From Cryomorpha sp963741985 (GTDB lineage Bacteria; Bacteroidota; Bacteroidia; Flavobacteriales_D; Cryomorphaceae), in NCBI GenBank assembly GCA_963741985.1, contig CAVUKD010000004.1, positions 813,590-877,589 of the forward strand: DNA of 64,000 bases, read 5' to 3'. Under the pieces are notes generated by a model. That model had not been told where the DNA came from. It did not search any database and saw only the letters and a list, made by a program, of their open reading frames with translations. Below, one piece after another: positions 28,312 to 37,018 of the stretch. Position numbers and translations under genes: made by a program. The first letter of the stretch is position 1, and each line of letters begins with the position of its first letter.

Positions 28312-29382
28312 ATGAAAAAACAGTGTGTAGGCATAGATATGTCTAAAGATAACTTCACAGTTAGAATATGCAGTAAGTCATCAAACGACGAACTGAGTTA
28401 CTCAACCAGTAAGAAATTTGATAATACCAAAAAAGGCTATAATCAGTTGATTCGCTGGGCTGGCAAAGAAACCCATAAAGAGGTACCACTCGTTTTTCTT
28501 ATGGAGGCCACAGGATCCTACCATGAAGGATTGGCATATCATCTGCACGGAATTGGAAAAACAGTACATATTGCACTATCAAACACATCTAAATACTATT
28601 TTAAAAGTCTCAATATCAAAACCAAGACCGATGATGTGGATGCCAAGATCTTGGCTAAGTTCGGAGTGGAGCGGTCACACTATGAGTGGCATCCAGCCAA
28701 AAAGATCTTCCGTAAAATGAGAGATCTAAGTCGCTATAGAATACAGCTACAAGAGCAGAAAACTGCCTTATCTAATATAGCACACAGCAAGGAATATTCT
28801 CACGACGTTTCAGCCGATATAAAGAAGAGTAATAAGAAATTGATCGCGATGCTGGATAAAGAAATTACCATGATTAAAGCGAAACTTGAAGCACTTGTCG
28901 CTACCGACGAAGAACTTTCTGAGCGGATAGAACAAATTTGTACCACCAAAGGGTGCGGCATTCAAAGTGTAGCAGGTATCGTGGCGGAGACTAATGGATT
29001 TGAAAACTTCCATAACAGTAAGCAGCTGACGAGTTATGCTGGTTTTGATATCGTCCATCAAGAATCCGGTACATCTGTAAAAGGTAAGACGCGCATATCC
29101 AAAAAAGGAAACCGATATATCAGGCATTTGATGTACCACCCAGCAATGTCGGCATCAATACACGTCCCTGAGTTCAATAACTTGCGAAACAGAGTTCTAC
29201 AAAGGTCAAAAATACCAATGAAAGCGCAAGTCGCTGTACAGAGAAAGCTCCTTGCTTTGATCTATACACTTTGGAAAAACCAAACGCAATATGAACCAGA
29301 TTATCATAGAAAAAAGATAGCCCGGACCGAAGCCCGAGCTACACAGGATAAATCCTTAACGGATCTTCCTTTGGAAATGTAA
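28312..29382 (+). CDS. IS110-family recombinase (transposase)
   Basis: A 356-residue protein of normal IS110 length. The N-terminal RuvC-like DEDD domain shows Asp9 in GIDMSKDNF, Glu65 in MEATGSYH, and Asp107/Asp110 in KTDDVDAK. A coiled coil spans about 140-205. The C-terminal Tnp_20 domain includes GIQSVAGIVAETN (about 216-228) and YAGFDIVHQESG...TRISKKGNRYIRHL, with Ser252 (or Ser255) as the expected nucleophile. It binds the bridge RNA and recombines donor and target at the CT core. The frame is intact, so the element may be active. Confidence 0.95.
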   Translation: MKKQCVGIDMSKDNFTVRICSKSSNDELSYSTSKKFDNTKKGYNQLIRWAGKETHKEVPLVFLMEATGSYHEGLAYHLHGIGKTVHIALSNTSKYYFKSLNIKTKTDDVDAKILAKFGVERSHYEWHPAKKIFRKMRDLSRYRIQLQEQKTALSNIAHSKEYSHDVSADIKKSNKKLIAMLDKEITMIKAKLEALVATDEELSERIEQICTTKGCGIQSVAGIVAETNGFENFHNSKQLTSYAGFDIVHQESGTSVKGKTRISKKGNRYIRHLMYHPAMSASIHVPEFNNLRNRVLQRSKIPMKAQVAVQRKLLALIYTLWKNQTQYEPDYHRKKIARTEARATQDKSLTDLPLEM

Positions 29383-29433
29383 ATATACGACATAAATAAT
29401 GTCGAAATAAATTTGGATTTATACACAGTACCT

Positions 29434-29950
29434 GAAGGGAGTCCCACCGCACCCACCGTTTCAACATTTTCGAATAATAACCCCACTTCCCATTAACCAT
29501 ATAAGCCATTTTCCGATTTCTCGGGATTTTCAAAAGAAAAATAGTTGGACATATAAAACCCTCATTTTTAACATATATGAACTTATATCCCTTCCCTTAT
29601 ATACCTTATATGTTTCAAAAAAACAGCCTCCAAACACATCCAACTCTGCGCAATTTCGCAACTCTACACTTTATTCGCTCTGCTCACACATCGAGATCCT
29701 TCAACTTAACGCAGTGACCTCCAAGCGCAGCAAGACTCTGCGAAACCCTTTGCTTAGTTGCGGTTAAATAACTCACATCCCTAAAATTCCTGAACATCCT
29801 CCAGCACCCTGAATGCGAAATTCGTAATTCGTAATTAATTTAAAACAACCTCCAGCACCGAAATTTTGCCCATTGCCAACTGAGCGAAGCGACTTCACGA
29901 CCAGAGGGAGTAATTGCCCATTGCCATTCAAATTCCCTACCTTCACCCCA
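29434..29950. repeat. Repeat-rich spacer right of the IS110 element
   Basis: This is the right half of the repeat split by the insertion (AGTCCCACCGCACCCACC through a CCGATTTCTCGG hairpin and GAAAAATAGTTGGACAT near 29,550). Next come GCGCAATTTCGC-type fragments and two ATTCGTAATTCG runs. The spacer ends at the SGNH gene start. No other gene was seen. Confidence 0.65.
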
Positions 29951-30872
29951 ATGAAGCTCTTCCTAAAAAACCTCCTCCTCTTCATCCTCCTCGTCATCCC
30001 GGCCTATACGATTATCACCTACCTCGTTGGCAAAAACTTCCCACATAAATACATCTACCTCACAAATATCTCCTACCGTCCCGCCTCCTACGGACACCTA
30101 CAAACCCGCATAGCCGACATTCCCAACTATACCCACGTGGACTACCTCGCCATCGGCTCATCCCACGCCTACCGTGGCTTCGACCCCAGAATTTTTGAAG
30201 AATACGGATACACATTATTCAACCTCGGCTCCAGCGCACAGTCGCCGCTTCCAAACCAAATACCTTCTAAAAAAATATATCGACCACCTCAACCCCGACA
30301 CCGTAATCATCGAAACCTTTCCCGGCGCCTTCACCTTCGACGGGGTGGAATCCACTACAGATGTTATATCCAACGACAACCTAAGCATCGACCTCTTCCT
30401 CCTCGCAATATCCCATACCAATATCCGCCCGCTGAACACCTTCCTCTACCGCTTTGTCGACAAAGACCTTCTCGGCAAAACCTACCGTGAACGCTCCTAC
30501 AGCCGCCACAGCACCTACATCCCCGGAGGCTTCGTAGCCATCGACCAAGGCTACTACAAAGAAACCACCCCATTAGAACCCACAACCCTAACCTACCGCG
30601 ACGACCAGCTAACCGCCTTCCACGACATGCTCACCTTTCTCAAAAATAAAGACGTTCCCTACCTCCTCGTTCAGGCGCCCGTAAGCCGCGACTTCTACAA
30701 AGCCCTCGGCGACATCGCCCCCTTCGACAGCTTAATGAACTCCTACGGCCCTTACACGAACTACAACACCAACCTCACCCTCCCCGACACCAACTTCTTC
30801 GACCTCGACCACCTAAACCAATACGGAGTAGAAGTCTTCGACCGTAAATTTTTGGACGAAAGGGGTTCTTAG
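29951..30872 (+). pseudogene. SGNH-like membrane-anchored protein, frameshifted (MBOAT partner)
   Basis: The first frame starts at ATG 29,951 with a membrane helix FLKNLLLFILLVIPAYTII, then YLAIGSSHAYRGFDPRIF, an SGNH block-I-like segment. The frame is lost at about 30,243-30,255, inside NLGSSAQSPL, and continues in another frame as KYLLKKYIDHLNPDTVIIE down to the stop at 30,872. Joined, the product is about 306 residues. Proteins of this form accompany MBOAT acyltransferases and hand acyl groups to glycans outside the cell. A single base error or mutation explains the break; resequencing would decide whether it is a true pseudogene. Confidence 0.75.
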
Positions 30873-31264
30873 GTATTCATTCCATTAAACTAACCGTCAC
30901 CCGCTACCGCGCGATTGTATCGCGTGGTTACTCGCATCCTCCAGTACCCAAAACCCCATCAGCACATCATCCCACGCGCCGCCCCGACCCTAAAGGGAGA
31001 CCCACCGCACCCACCGTTTCAACATTTTCTGCTAATAACCCCACTTCCCTTTAACCATATTGGTCATAAAAGATCTGCTGCGCTGGGTATGTACCCTGCG
31101 CCTGTCCTCCAACACTCGAAAACCGTAATTCGTAATTCGTAATTATTTCCACCACGCACCGCCCCAGCCCTAATTGAGCGGAGCGTTCTCATGACCGTAG
31201 GAATAATTCGTAACCCGGAATTAAAATTGTATATTTACCTAAACAAAATTGTAAAAATCCAATA
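30873..31264. repeat. Repeat spacer upstream of the toxin-antitoxin pair
   Basis: 392 bp of dispersed repeats: a CGCGCGATTGTATCGCGTGG segment (also near 23,692 and 26,050), one unoccupied IS110 target-like site, a GCGCTGGGTATGTACCCTGCGC hairpin near 31,080 and an ATTCGTAATTCGTAATT run near 31,125. The last 60 bp are AT-rich and probably hold the promoter of the antitoxin gene, though no consensus box is clear. Confidence 0.6.
30981..30999 (+). other. Unoccupied IS110 target-like site
   Basis: GCCCCGACCCTAAAGGGAG, with core CT at 30,990-30,991. Its right half CCTAAAGG pairs without mismatch to the predicted right target guide CCUUUAGG of the IS110 bridge RNA, and its left half equals that of the occupied site. 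Confidence 0.75.
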
Positions 31265-31756
31265 ATGAGCACTAAACAAGTAGGAAAACGAAGAGGAAGA
31301 CCAAGCACTCCAACCCCAAAAAAGGCCGCCAACACTGCTCGTCTATCCAAATTCTCCCCAACATGGGTTGTTGCCAACGCCAAAGACTCTCCTGATTTTA
31401 AATTGGAGATAATCGATCGAATCAGAACTGGGGTAAAGAAAACTGATTGGAAACAGTTGATTAATAATCTTGGTGCCACCGAAAAGGAGTTTGAACACAT
31501 ATTACCCGCCTCCATTAGCAGTATGCAAAAGAAAACTGTTTACGGTAAGGAAACTTCAGAACGCATCTACGAAGTAGCACGATTATACGGTCAGGGATAT
31601 CAAGTATTCGATACCAAAGATGATTTCAAGAATTGGTTAACGACCCCCTCAAGAGCCCTCGGTGATAAAAAACCTTTTGATTTATTGGATAGTAGTCTTG
31701 GTTTTGAGATGGTAGAAAATGAGATTATTAGAATCCAGTACAACGTCTACAGCTAA
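31265..31756 (+). CDS. Xre/MbcA/ParS-family antitoxin (DUF2384)
   Basis: A 163-residue protein. The C-terminal half has the MbcA/ParS toxin-binding pattern: DDFKNWLTTPSRALGDKKP, then LLDSSLGFEMVENEIIRIQY. The middle part (about 55-110) fits the Xre-like helical DNA-binding domain. The N-terminus is unusual, with GKRRGRPSTPTPKK resembling an AT-hook (RGRP core) ahead of the Xre domain. It should neutralise the RES toxin encoded directly downstream and repress its own promoter. The stop codon overlaps the toxin start (TAATG), the usual arrangement for this pair. Confidence 0.9.
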   Translation: MSTKQVGKRRGRPSTPTPKKAANTARLSKFSPTWVVANAKDSPDFKLEIIDRIRTGVKKTDWKQLINNLGATEKEFEHILPASISSMQKKTVYGKETSERIYEVARLYGQGYQVFDTKDDFKNWLTTPSRALGDKKPFDLLDSSLGFEMVENEIIRIQYNVYS

Positions 31757-32226
31757 TGGTCGTTTACAGAGTCGCTGATGTAAGATTTAAGGATAAAACA
31801 CTTTCTGGCATTGGGGCAGAAAAAGTCGGAGGACGATGGAACGAGGTAGGCATTCGAGCGGTATATTGCTCAGAGAATATTTCTCTCGCATTACTTGAAT
31901 ACTATGTGCACTCGGGAAATATTGCCTTTCTGCCAAAAGAAATTCTAATTGCCAAAATTGAATTTCCCGATGAATTTAAAATTGAAGTCCTAAAACATCT
32001 CCCTGAAAAATGGAATCAATATCCTTATAATTCCAAAACAACTTCAGTTTTCACAAACATATCCACAGATCGAAACCTATTCGCCCTGCGCGTACCGTCA
32101 ACTATTGTACCCTTGGAGTCAAACATAATCCTTAATCCGCTATACAAAGAATTCGGAAAAGTAGAGATCACCGAATTTATCCAACTGCCTGTTGATCAAA
32201 GATTAAAAAAAGGCAAACGCGAATGA
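31756..32226 (+). CDS. RES-domain toxin (NAD-degrading)
   Basis: A 156-residue RES-domain protein. VYRVADVRF opens the domain, GAEKVGGRWNEVG carries the conserved Arg27, AVYCSENISLALLE has Tyr37 and Glu48, and VPSTIVPLESNIILNP holds the conserved Ser115 and Asn127. RES toxins deplete NAD+ and stop growth when the antitoxin is lost. The gene is intact and complete. With the antitoxin it forms a two-gene module flanked on both sides by the dispersed repeat family, consistent with acquisition into a repeat-rich spacer. Confidence 0.92.
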   Translation: MVVYRVADVRFKDKTLSGIGAEKVGGRWNEVGIRAVYCSENISLALLEYYVHSGNIAFLPKEILIAKIEFPDEFKIEVLKHLPEKWNQYPYNSKTTSVFTNISTDRNLFALRVPSTIVPLESNIILNPLYKEFGKVEITEFIQLPVDQRLKKGKRE

Positions 32227-32379
32227 GTCTTCCACCGCCCCGCCCCCATGGAACATCCTGACATTCATCGTCAGGATCAGCTCTGCTGCGCTGGGTATGT
32301 ACCCTGCGCCTGTCCTCCATAACCGAAAACCCCATCAGCACATTAGCACATCAGCAAATCAGCAAATCCACCACGCGCC

Positions 32380-32398
32380 GCCCCGACCCTGAAGGGAG
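32380..32398 (+). other. Unoccupied IS110 target-like site (identical to the occupied one)
   Basis: GCCCCGACCCTGAAGGGAG, core CT at 32,389-32,390. It is the exact sequence obtained when the IS110 element at 28 kb is removed from its insertion site, and the next ~110 bp also match the right flank of that element. Confidence 0.85.
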
Positions 32399-32606
32399 TC
32401 CCACCGCACCCACCGTTTCAACATTTTCGAATAATAACCCCACCTCCCTTTAACCATATAAGGCATTTTCCCGATTTCTCGGGATTTTCAAAAGAAAAAT
32501 AGTTGGACATAAAAGATCTGCTGCGCTGGGTATGTACCCTGCGCTTGTCCTCCATCACCGAAAACCCCATCAGCACATTAGCAAATCAGCAAATCCACCA
32601 CGCGCC

Positions 32607-32625
32607 GCCCCGACCCTAAAGGGAG
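32607..32625 (+). other. Unoccupied IS110 target-like site
   Basis: GCCCCGACCCTAAAGGGAG, core CT at 32,616-32,617. It has the same A-containing variant as the site at 30,981 and pairs fully with the predicted right target guide. Confidence 0.75.
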
Positions 32626-32860
32626 ACCCACCACACCCACCGTTTCAACATTTTCTGCTAATAACCCCACTTCCCTTTACCATATAAGGCATTTTCCCGA
32701 TTTCTCGGGATTTTCAAAAGAAAAATAGTTGGTCATAAAAGATCTGCTGCGCTGGGTATGTACCCTGCGCCTGTCCTCTATCACCGAAAACCCCATCAGC
32801 ACATTAGCAAATCGTCAAATCAGCAAATTTTCCCTACTTTCGCCACCGCAAAAACCCCCC

Positions 32861-33715
32861 ATGCCCGAACTCGAAAAACGCGTTTACACCCCGCACTCAA
32901 ACCTCCGCCGCCCCTGGCACATGATCGGAGATATCGCCAAAGACATTCGCCGCGGACAAGACCTCGCCATGCGCCTCACCATTCGCGATATTAAAGCCAT
33001 GTATCGCCAAAGCGCCCTCGGCTTCCTCTGGGCATTTATCATCCCCATCGCCAATACGGTAACCTGGATTTTCCTCAACGCCACGGCATCATATCCCTCG
33101 GCGAATCCACCGGACTCCCTACCCCGTGTACGTCTTCACCGGCACCATGATCTGGGCCATGTTTCTGGAAAGCATGCAGTCGCCGATCAACAAGACCTCC
33201 CAGAACAAATCGGTGATCGCCAAGGTCAACTTCCCCCGCGAAGCCATCATCATGTCGGCCATTTACCAGTCCCTCTTCAACGCCGCCATCAAAGCAATTA
33301 TCCTCATCGTAGCCCTCAGCATTCATGGGCTATGCAGGCACCTACACCCTCCTCCTCTTTCCCCTTGCCCTCCTCTCCCTCGTATTGGTCGGCACCACCA
33401 TCGGCCTCCTCCTCACCCCTATCGCCACCCTCTACACCGATATCAGCAAAGGACTGCCCCTCATCATGCAGTTCCTAATGTACACCACGCCGGTAATTTA
33501 CGCCATTCCTAAGGCGGGGCTTACCGCCAAAATTGATCCATGCCAACCCACTCACCCCCCTTATCATTACCGCCCGCAGCTGGCTCACCGGATCCATGGG
33601 CGACTTTATCCCCCAGTTTCTGGTTATCAATGGCATCAACCTCGTCCTCCTGGTTATTATGACCATCGGCTTCAGAGTGGCATTGCCCATCCTTATCGAA
33701 CGTATGAACGCTTAA
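32861..33715 (+). pseudogene. Polysaccharide ABC exporter permease (Wzm type), multiply frameshifted
   Basis: The start is ATG 32,861 (MPELEKRVYTPHSNLRRPW). The cytoplasmic segment DLAMRLTIRDIKAMYRQSAL and helix GFLWAFIIPIANTVTWIFLN are typical of Wzm. Reading frame changes occur near 33,080, 33,120, 33,320 and 33,533; the pieces KVNFPREAIIMSAIYQSLFN, YTLLLFPLALLSLVLVGTTI and ITARSWLTGSMGDFIPQFLV restore an ABC2 permease of about 285 residues ending at 33,715. Four breaks in 855 bp with intact protein similarity around each suggest sequencing errors or very recent decay. It precedes a Wzt-type ATPase by 5 bp and duplicates the function of the pair at 18.8-20.9 kb. Confidence 0.85.
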
Positions 33716-33720
33716 CGCAA

Positions 33721-34961
33721 ATGGAAAAGGAAACCCTCGTAATCGTCGAACACGTAGCCAAGAAATTTTGCCGCGACCTCAAGACCAGCCTCTGGTATGG
33801 CATGAAAGACCTCGGCTCAGAATTCCTCGCCCACAAACCCAATGACGATATCCAACTGCGCCCGAAAGAATTCTGGGCGGTAAAAGATATCAACTTCGAA
33901 CTCAAACGCGGTGAATGCCTCGGCCTTATCGGACGCAATGGCGCCGGCAAGTCCACCCTCCTCAAAATACTCAATGGCCTTATAAAACCCGACAAAGGCC
34001 GCATAGAAATGCGCGGACGCATAGGCGCTCTCATCGAACTCGGTTCCGGCTTCAATCCCATCCTTACCGGAAGGGAAAACATCTACAACAACGGCTCCGT
34101 ACTCGGCCTCAACAAGAAGGAAATCGACGCCGTACTCGACGAGATTATCGACTTCTCCGAGATCGAGAAGTTTATCGACACCCCCGTACAGTATTACAGC
34201 TCGGGAATGAAAGTCCGCCTTGGATTCTCTGTCGCCGCGCACATGAAACCCGACGTCCTCATCCTCGACGAAGTCCTCGCCGTGGGCGACTCGGGCTTTA
34301 AGATCAAATCCTTCAATAAGATCAACTCCATCATGCGCGAGGTCGGCCGTAATCTTCGTGAGCCACTCCATGCCCCATATCGCCAATATCACCAATAAGG
34401 TGCTCCTGATGGAAAATGGCATCGTGGACTATTACGGCGAGAATATCACCGACGGCATCGAGCGCTACTTCGGCCTCTTTGCCGGCGACAAATCCCGCGT
34501 AGAATTCAACGACTTTGCCACCATCGAAGCATATGAAAATCCACCCCTCGGATATCTACCGCAACAAGAACGAAGACATCCCGTCCATCGACTACCGCGA
34601 TCCTATCCGCGTAGAACTTTCGTTAAAAGTAGCCCCACAGATCGAATGGTTTCACGTCAAACTCCAGGTTACCGACAAGGATCTCAAGATCGTCGGCATT
34701 TACGACAGTTTTCAGTTTCAGGAAGCCATCCCCAACAACCGCGACCTCCACAACCTCAAGGTTACCATTCCCGACAGCATCTTTATCGATGGCGAGTACT
34801 CCGTGACCGTATTTATCCAGCAGCGCGATATGGCCACCGCCAAATGGAACCTCCTCGCCGTATACCGCTACTGGGCCAAATTCAAAATGAAAGCCTCGAA
34901 GGGATTGGGCTATGTGCCTGCTGTTGTTTACCTGCCGGGGAATATTGAGATGGAAAATTAG
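33721..34961 (+). pseudogene. Polysaccharide ABC exporter ATPase (Wzt type), frameshifted
   Basis: From ATG 33,721 the product shows Walker A GRNGAGKST, the signature YYSSGMKVRLGFSV and Walker B DVLILDEVLAVGD. The frame is broken near 34,350, just before VSHSMPHIANITNKVLLMEN (switch His), and again near 34,530. The last frame, KIHPSDIYRNKNEDIPSIDY to GNIEMEN, encodes the beta-rich C-terminal Wzt substrate domain. Joined length is about 413 residues, normal for the family. Its N-terminus (FCRDLKTSLWYGMKDLGSEF) differs from the first Wzt in the window, so this is a separate exporter and not a recent copy. Confidence 0.88.
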
Positions 34962-37018
34962 CTTTAAGCTCCAAGCCATAAGCTGCAAGATGAAGATCAA
35001 GCCAAAGGCGTGGCTGAAAACCAAACCAATGACCACTGGAAATACGAAGAGAAAACATTCAATCCTATCCTAATCTCCACCCCACACACGGAACTCTCCC
35101 CCTTTGGAGGGGGATAAAGGGGGAGGACTGGAGGGGGACAAAGGGGGAGGACGCCAAACCTCAACACCGACAACCTCTTGCAGCCCGCTTTCGCGGGATC
35201 TTCGCCTTTGGCTCGACTTGTTGCAAATCCCGCATTCGGGCGGGGAAGCTTAAGGCTTGAAGCTAATTCTCCGCCACGCTGCATTTAATGCTGCGTCTTC
35301 CGAAGGGGCGCGCTTCGCTCCCAAGAACTTCTATGGTTCAAAACCACTCGATGTGACGTGCTGTTTTGTTAATCTATGCACCACATGTTAATTACACCGA
35401 AAAAGGAACGTCATCTCGAGTGATTTCACAGCCGGTGACAAACCTTTATTAAATGGGGTAAATGAAGTGGCTGTGAAATTAGCTTCGCTGAGCTCCTTCG
35501 TCGGTTGTATCGAGAGACGGCGTGGCAAATCAAGTATTTCAAAGACCATTAAAAACATCTCGATACAATTTTAAAACCTAAGTATCTCTAAATCGCTTCG
35601 CTCCTAAGAGCTACTAACTGGTTTAAAACCACTCGATGTGACGTGCTCTTTTGTTAATCGATGCACCACATGTTAATCTACACCGAAAAAGGAACGTCAT
35701 CTCGAGTGATTTCACAGCCGGTGACAAACCTTTATTAAATGGGGTAAATGAAGTGGCTGTGAAATTTTATCGAGAGGCGGCGTGGCAAACGAGAACGTAT
35801 TTCCAACCATTAAAAAACATCTCGATACAATTTTTAACCTAAGTATCCTAAATCGCTTCGCTCCTGAGAGCTTCTATGGTTCAAAACGACTCGATGTGAC
35901 GTGCTCTTTTGTTAATCGGTGCAAAACAAATTAACTACACCGAAAAAGGAACGTCATCTCGAGTGCTTTCAAAGCCGGAAACAAACCTTTATTAAATGCG
36001 ATAAGTGAAGTGGCTGTGAAATTTTATCGAGAGGCGGCGTGGCAAACGAGAACGTATTTCCAACCATTAAAAACATCTACTCCCTCTGGTCGTATACAGA
36101 GTCATTTCATTTCTGAGACTGCTACGCTCAGTTCGATACAATTTTCTAAAACCAAATCGCTACGATCCTGAGAGCTTCTATGGTTCAAACCTCCGCTACG
36201 CTGCATTTGTAATGCTGCGTCTTCCGAGGGCGCGCTTCGCTCCTGAGAGCTTCTATGGTTCAAAACCACTCGATGTGACGTACTCTTTTGTTAATCGGTG
36301 CAAAACAAATTAACCACACCGAATGTAACGTCATCTCGAGTGCCGCGCTTTCCGGCTTTATCGTTTGCGCGGTGTATCGAGAGACGGCGTGGCGAATGGT
36401 AATTGGTGATTAGTGATTGGTGATTAGTTTTTAGTTTCCCGAGCGGGCTCCCGGAGGTCGTTGGTTTTTGGAAAATTGTCAGGGGGATGTACCTACGCTC
36501 CGCTACGCTGCATTTGTAATGCTGCGTCTTCCGTGGGAGCGCGCTTCGCTCCCGAGAGCTTCTATGGTTCAAAATCACTCGATGTGACGTGCTCTTTTGT
36601 TAATCTATGCACCACATGTTAATTACACCGAAAAAGGAACGTCATCTCGAGTGATTTCACAGCCGGTGACAAACCTTTATTAAATGGGGTAAATGAAGTG
36701 GCTGTGAAATTAGCTTCGCTGAGCTCCTTCGTCGGTTGTATCGAGAGACGGCGTGGCAATGTTCCAACCATTAGAAAACATCTCGATACAATTTTAAAAC
36801 CAAGTATCTCTAAATCGCTACGCTCCTAAGAGCTACTAACTTTTAAAACCACTCGATGTGACGTGCTCTTTTGTTAATCTATGCTCCACTACGCTGCATT
36901 TGTAATGGTACGTCATCCGTAGGGGCGCGCTATCTGTCAGAGCCTTACAGCTTTATTATCCGCTACGCTGCATTTGTAATGCTGCGTCTTCCGTAGGGGC
37001 GCGCTATCTATCAGAACC
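34962..37018. repeat. 2-kb array of a ~160-190-bp palindromic element
   Basis: Five full copies and one partial: 35,345-35,527, 35,630-35,788, 35,888-36,043, 36,267-36,392 (shorter variant), 36,577-36,758 and 36,850-36,884 (partial); a seventh is at 38,808-38,962. Each starts CACTCGATGTGACGT, has ACGTCATCTCGAGTG about 50 bp later (inverted to the start), then ATTTCACAGCC and its inverse GGCTGTGAAAT, and ends TCGAGAGACGGCGTGGC. Between copies lies CGCTGCATTTGTAATGCTGCG with GCGCGCTTCGCTCC. The first 350 bp hold GGGGGA-rich and GCTTAAGGCTTGAAGC fragments. No gene is supported. Confidence 0.85.

Larger units (their letters stand above)
28038..29433 (+). mobile_element. Complete IS110-family insertion sequence
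   Basis: The ends are defined by comparing flanks with unoccupied copies of the same repeat. The left flank ends GCCCCGACCCT (core CT at 28,036-28,037) and the right flank resumes CCTGAAGGGAGTCCCACC (core CT at 29,432-29,433). Joining them restores GCCCCGACCCTGAAGGGAG, which exists intact at 32,380-32,398 together with over 100 bp of matching downstream sequence. The element is 1,396 bp counting one core dinucleotide, has no longer target duplication and no long terminal inverted repeats, as expected for IS110. The long non-coding left end (274 bp) and short right end (49 bp) match the IS110 group rather than IS1111. Confidence 0.93.
32227..32860. repeat. Three near-tandem copies of a ~230-bp composite repeat
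   Basis: Units begin near 32,279, 32,516 and 32,742, each with the GCGCTGGGTATGTACCCTGCGC hairpin. Complete units then carry an ATCAGCACATTAGCA segment, the CGACCCT(G/A)AAGGG site, CAACATTTTC, a CCCGATTTCTCGGG hairpin and GAAAAATAGTTGG. Partial relatives occur at 29,434 and 31,070. Two IS110 target-like sites lie inside. No gene is supported here; the last 40 bp lead into the permease start. Confidence 0.8.

Noticed and set aside
34962..37018. Possible CRISPR array
   Set aside because: Repeated units are 125-190 bp, palindromic and themselves conserved throughout; there are no short repeats with unique spacers of equal length and no cas genes.
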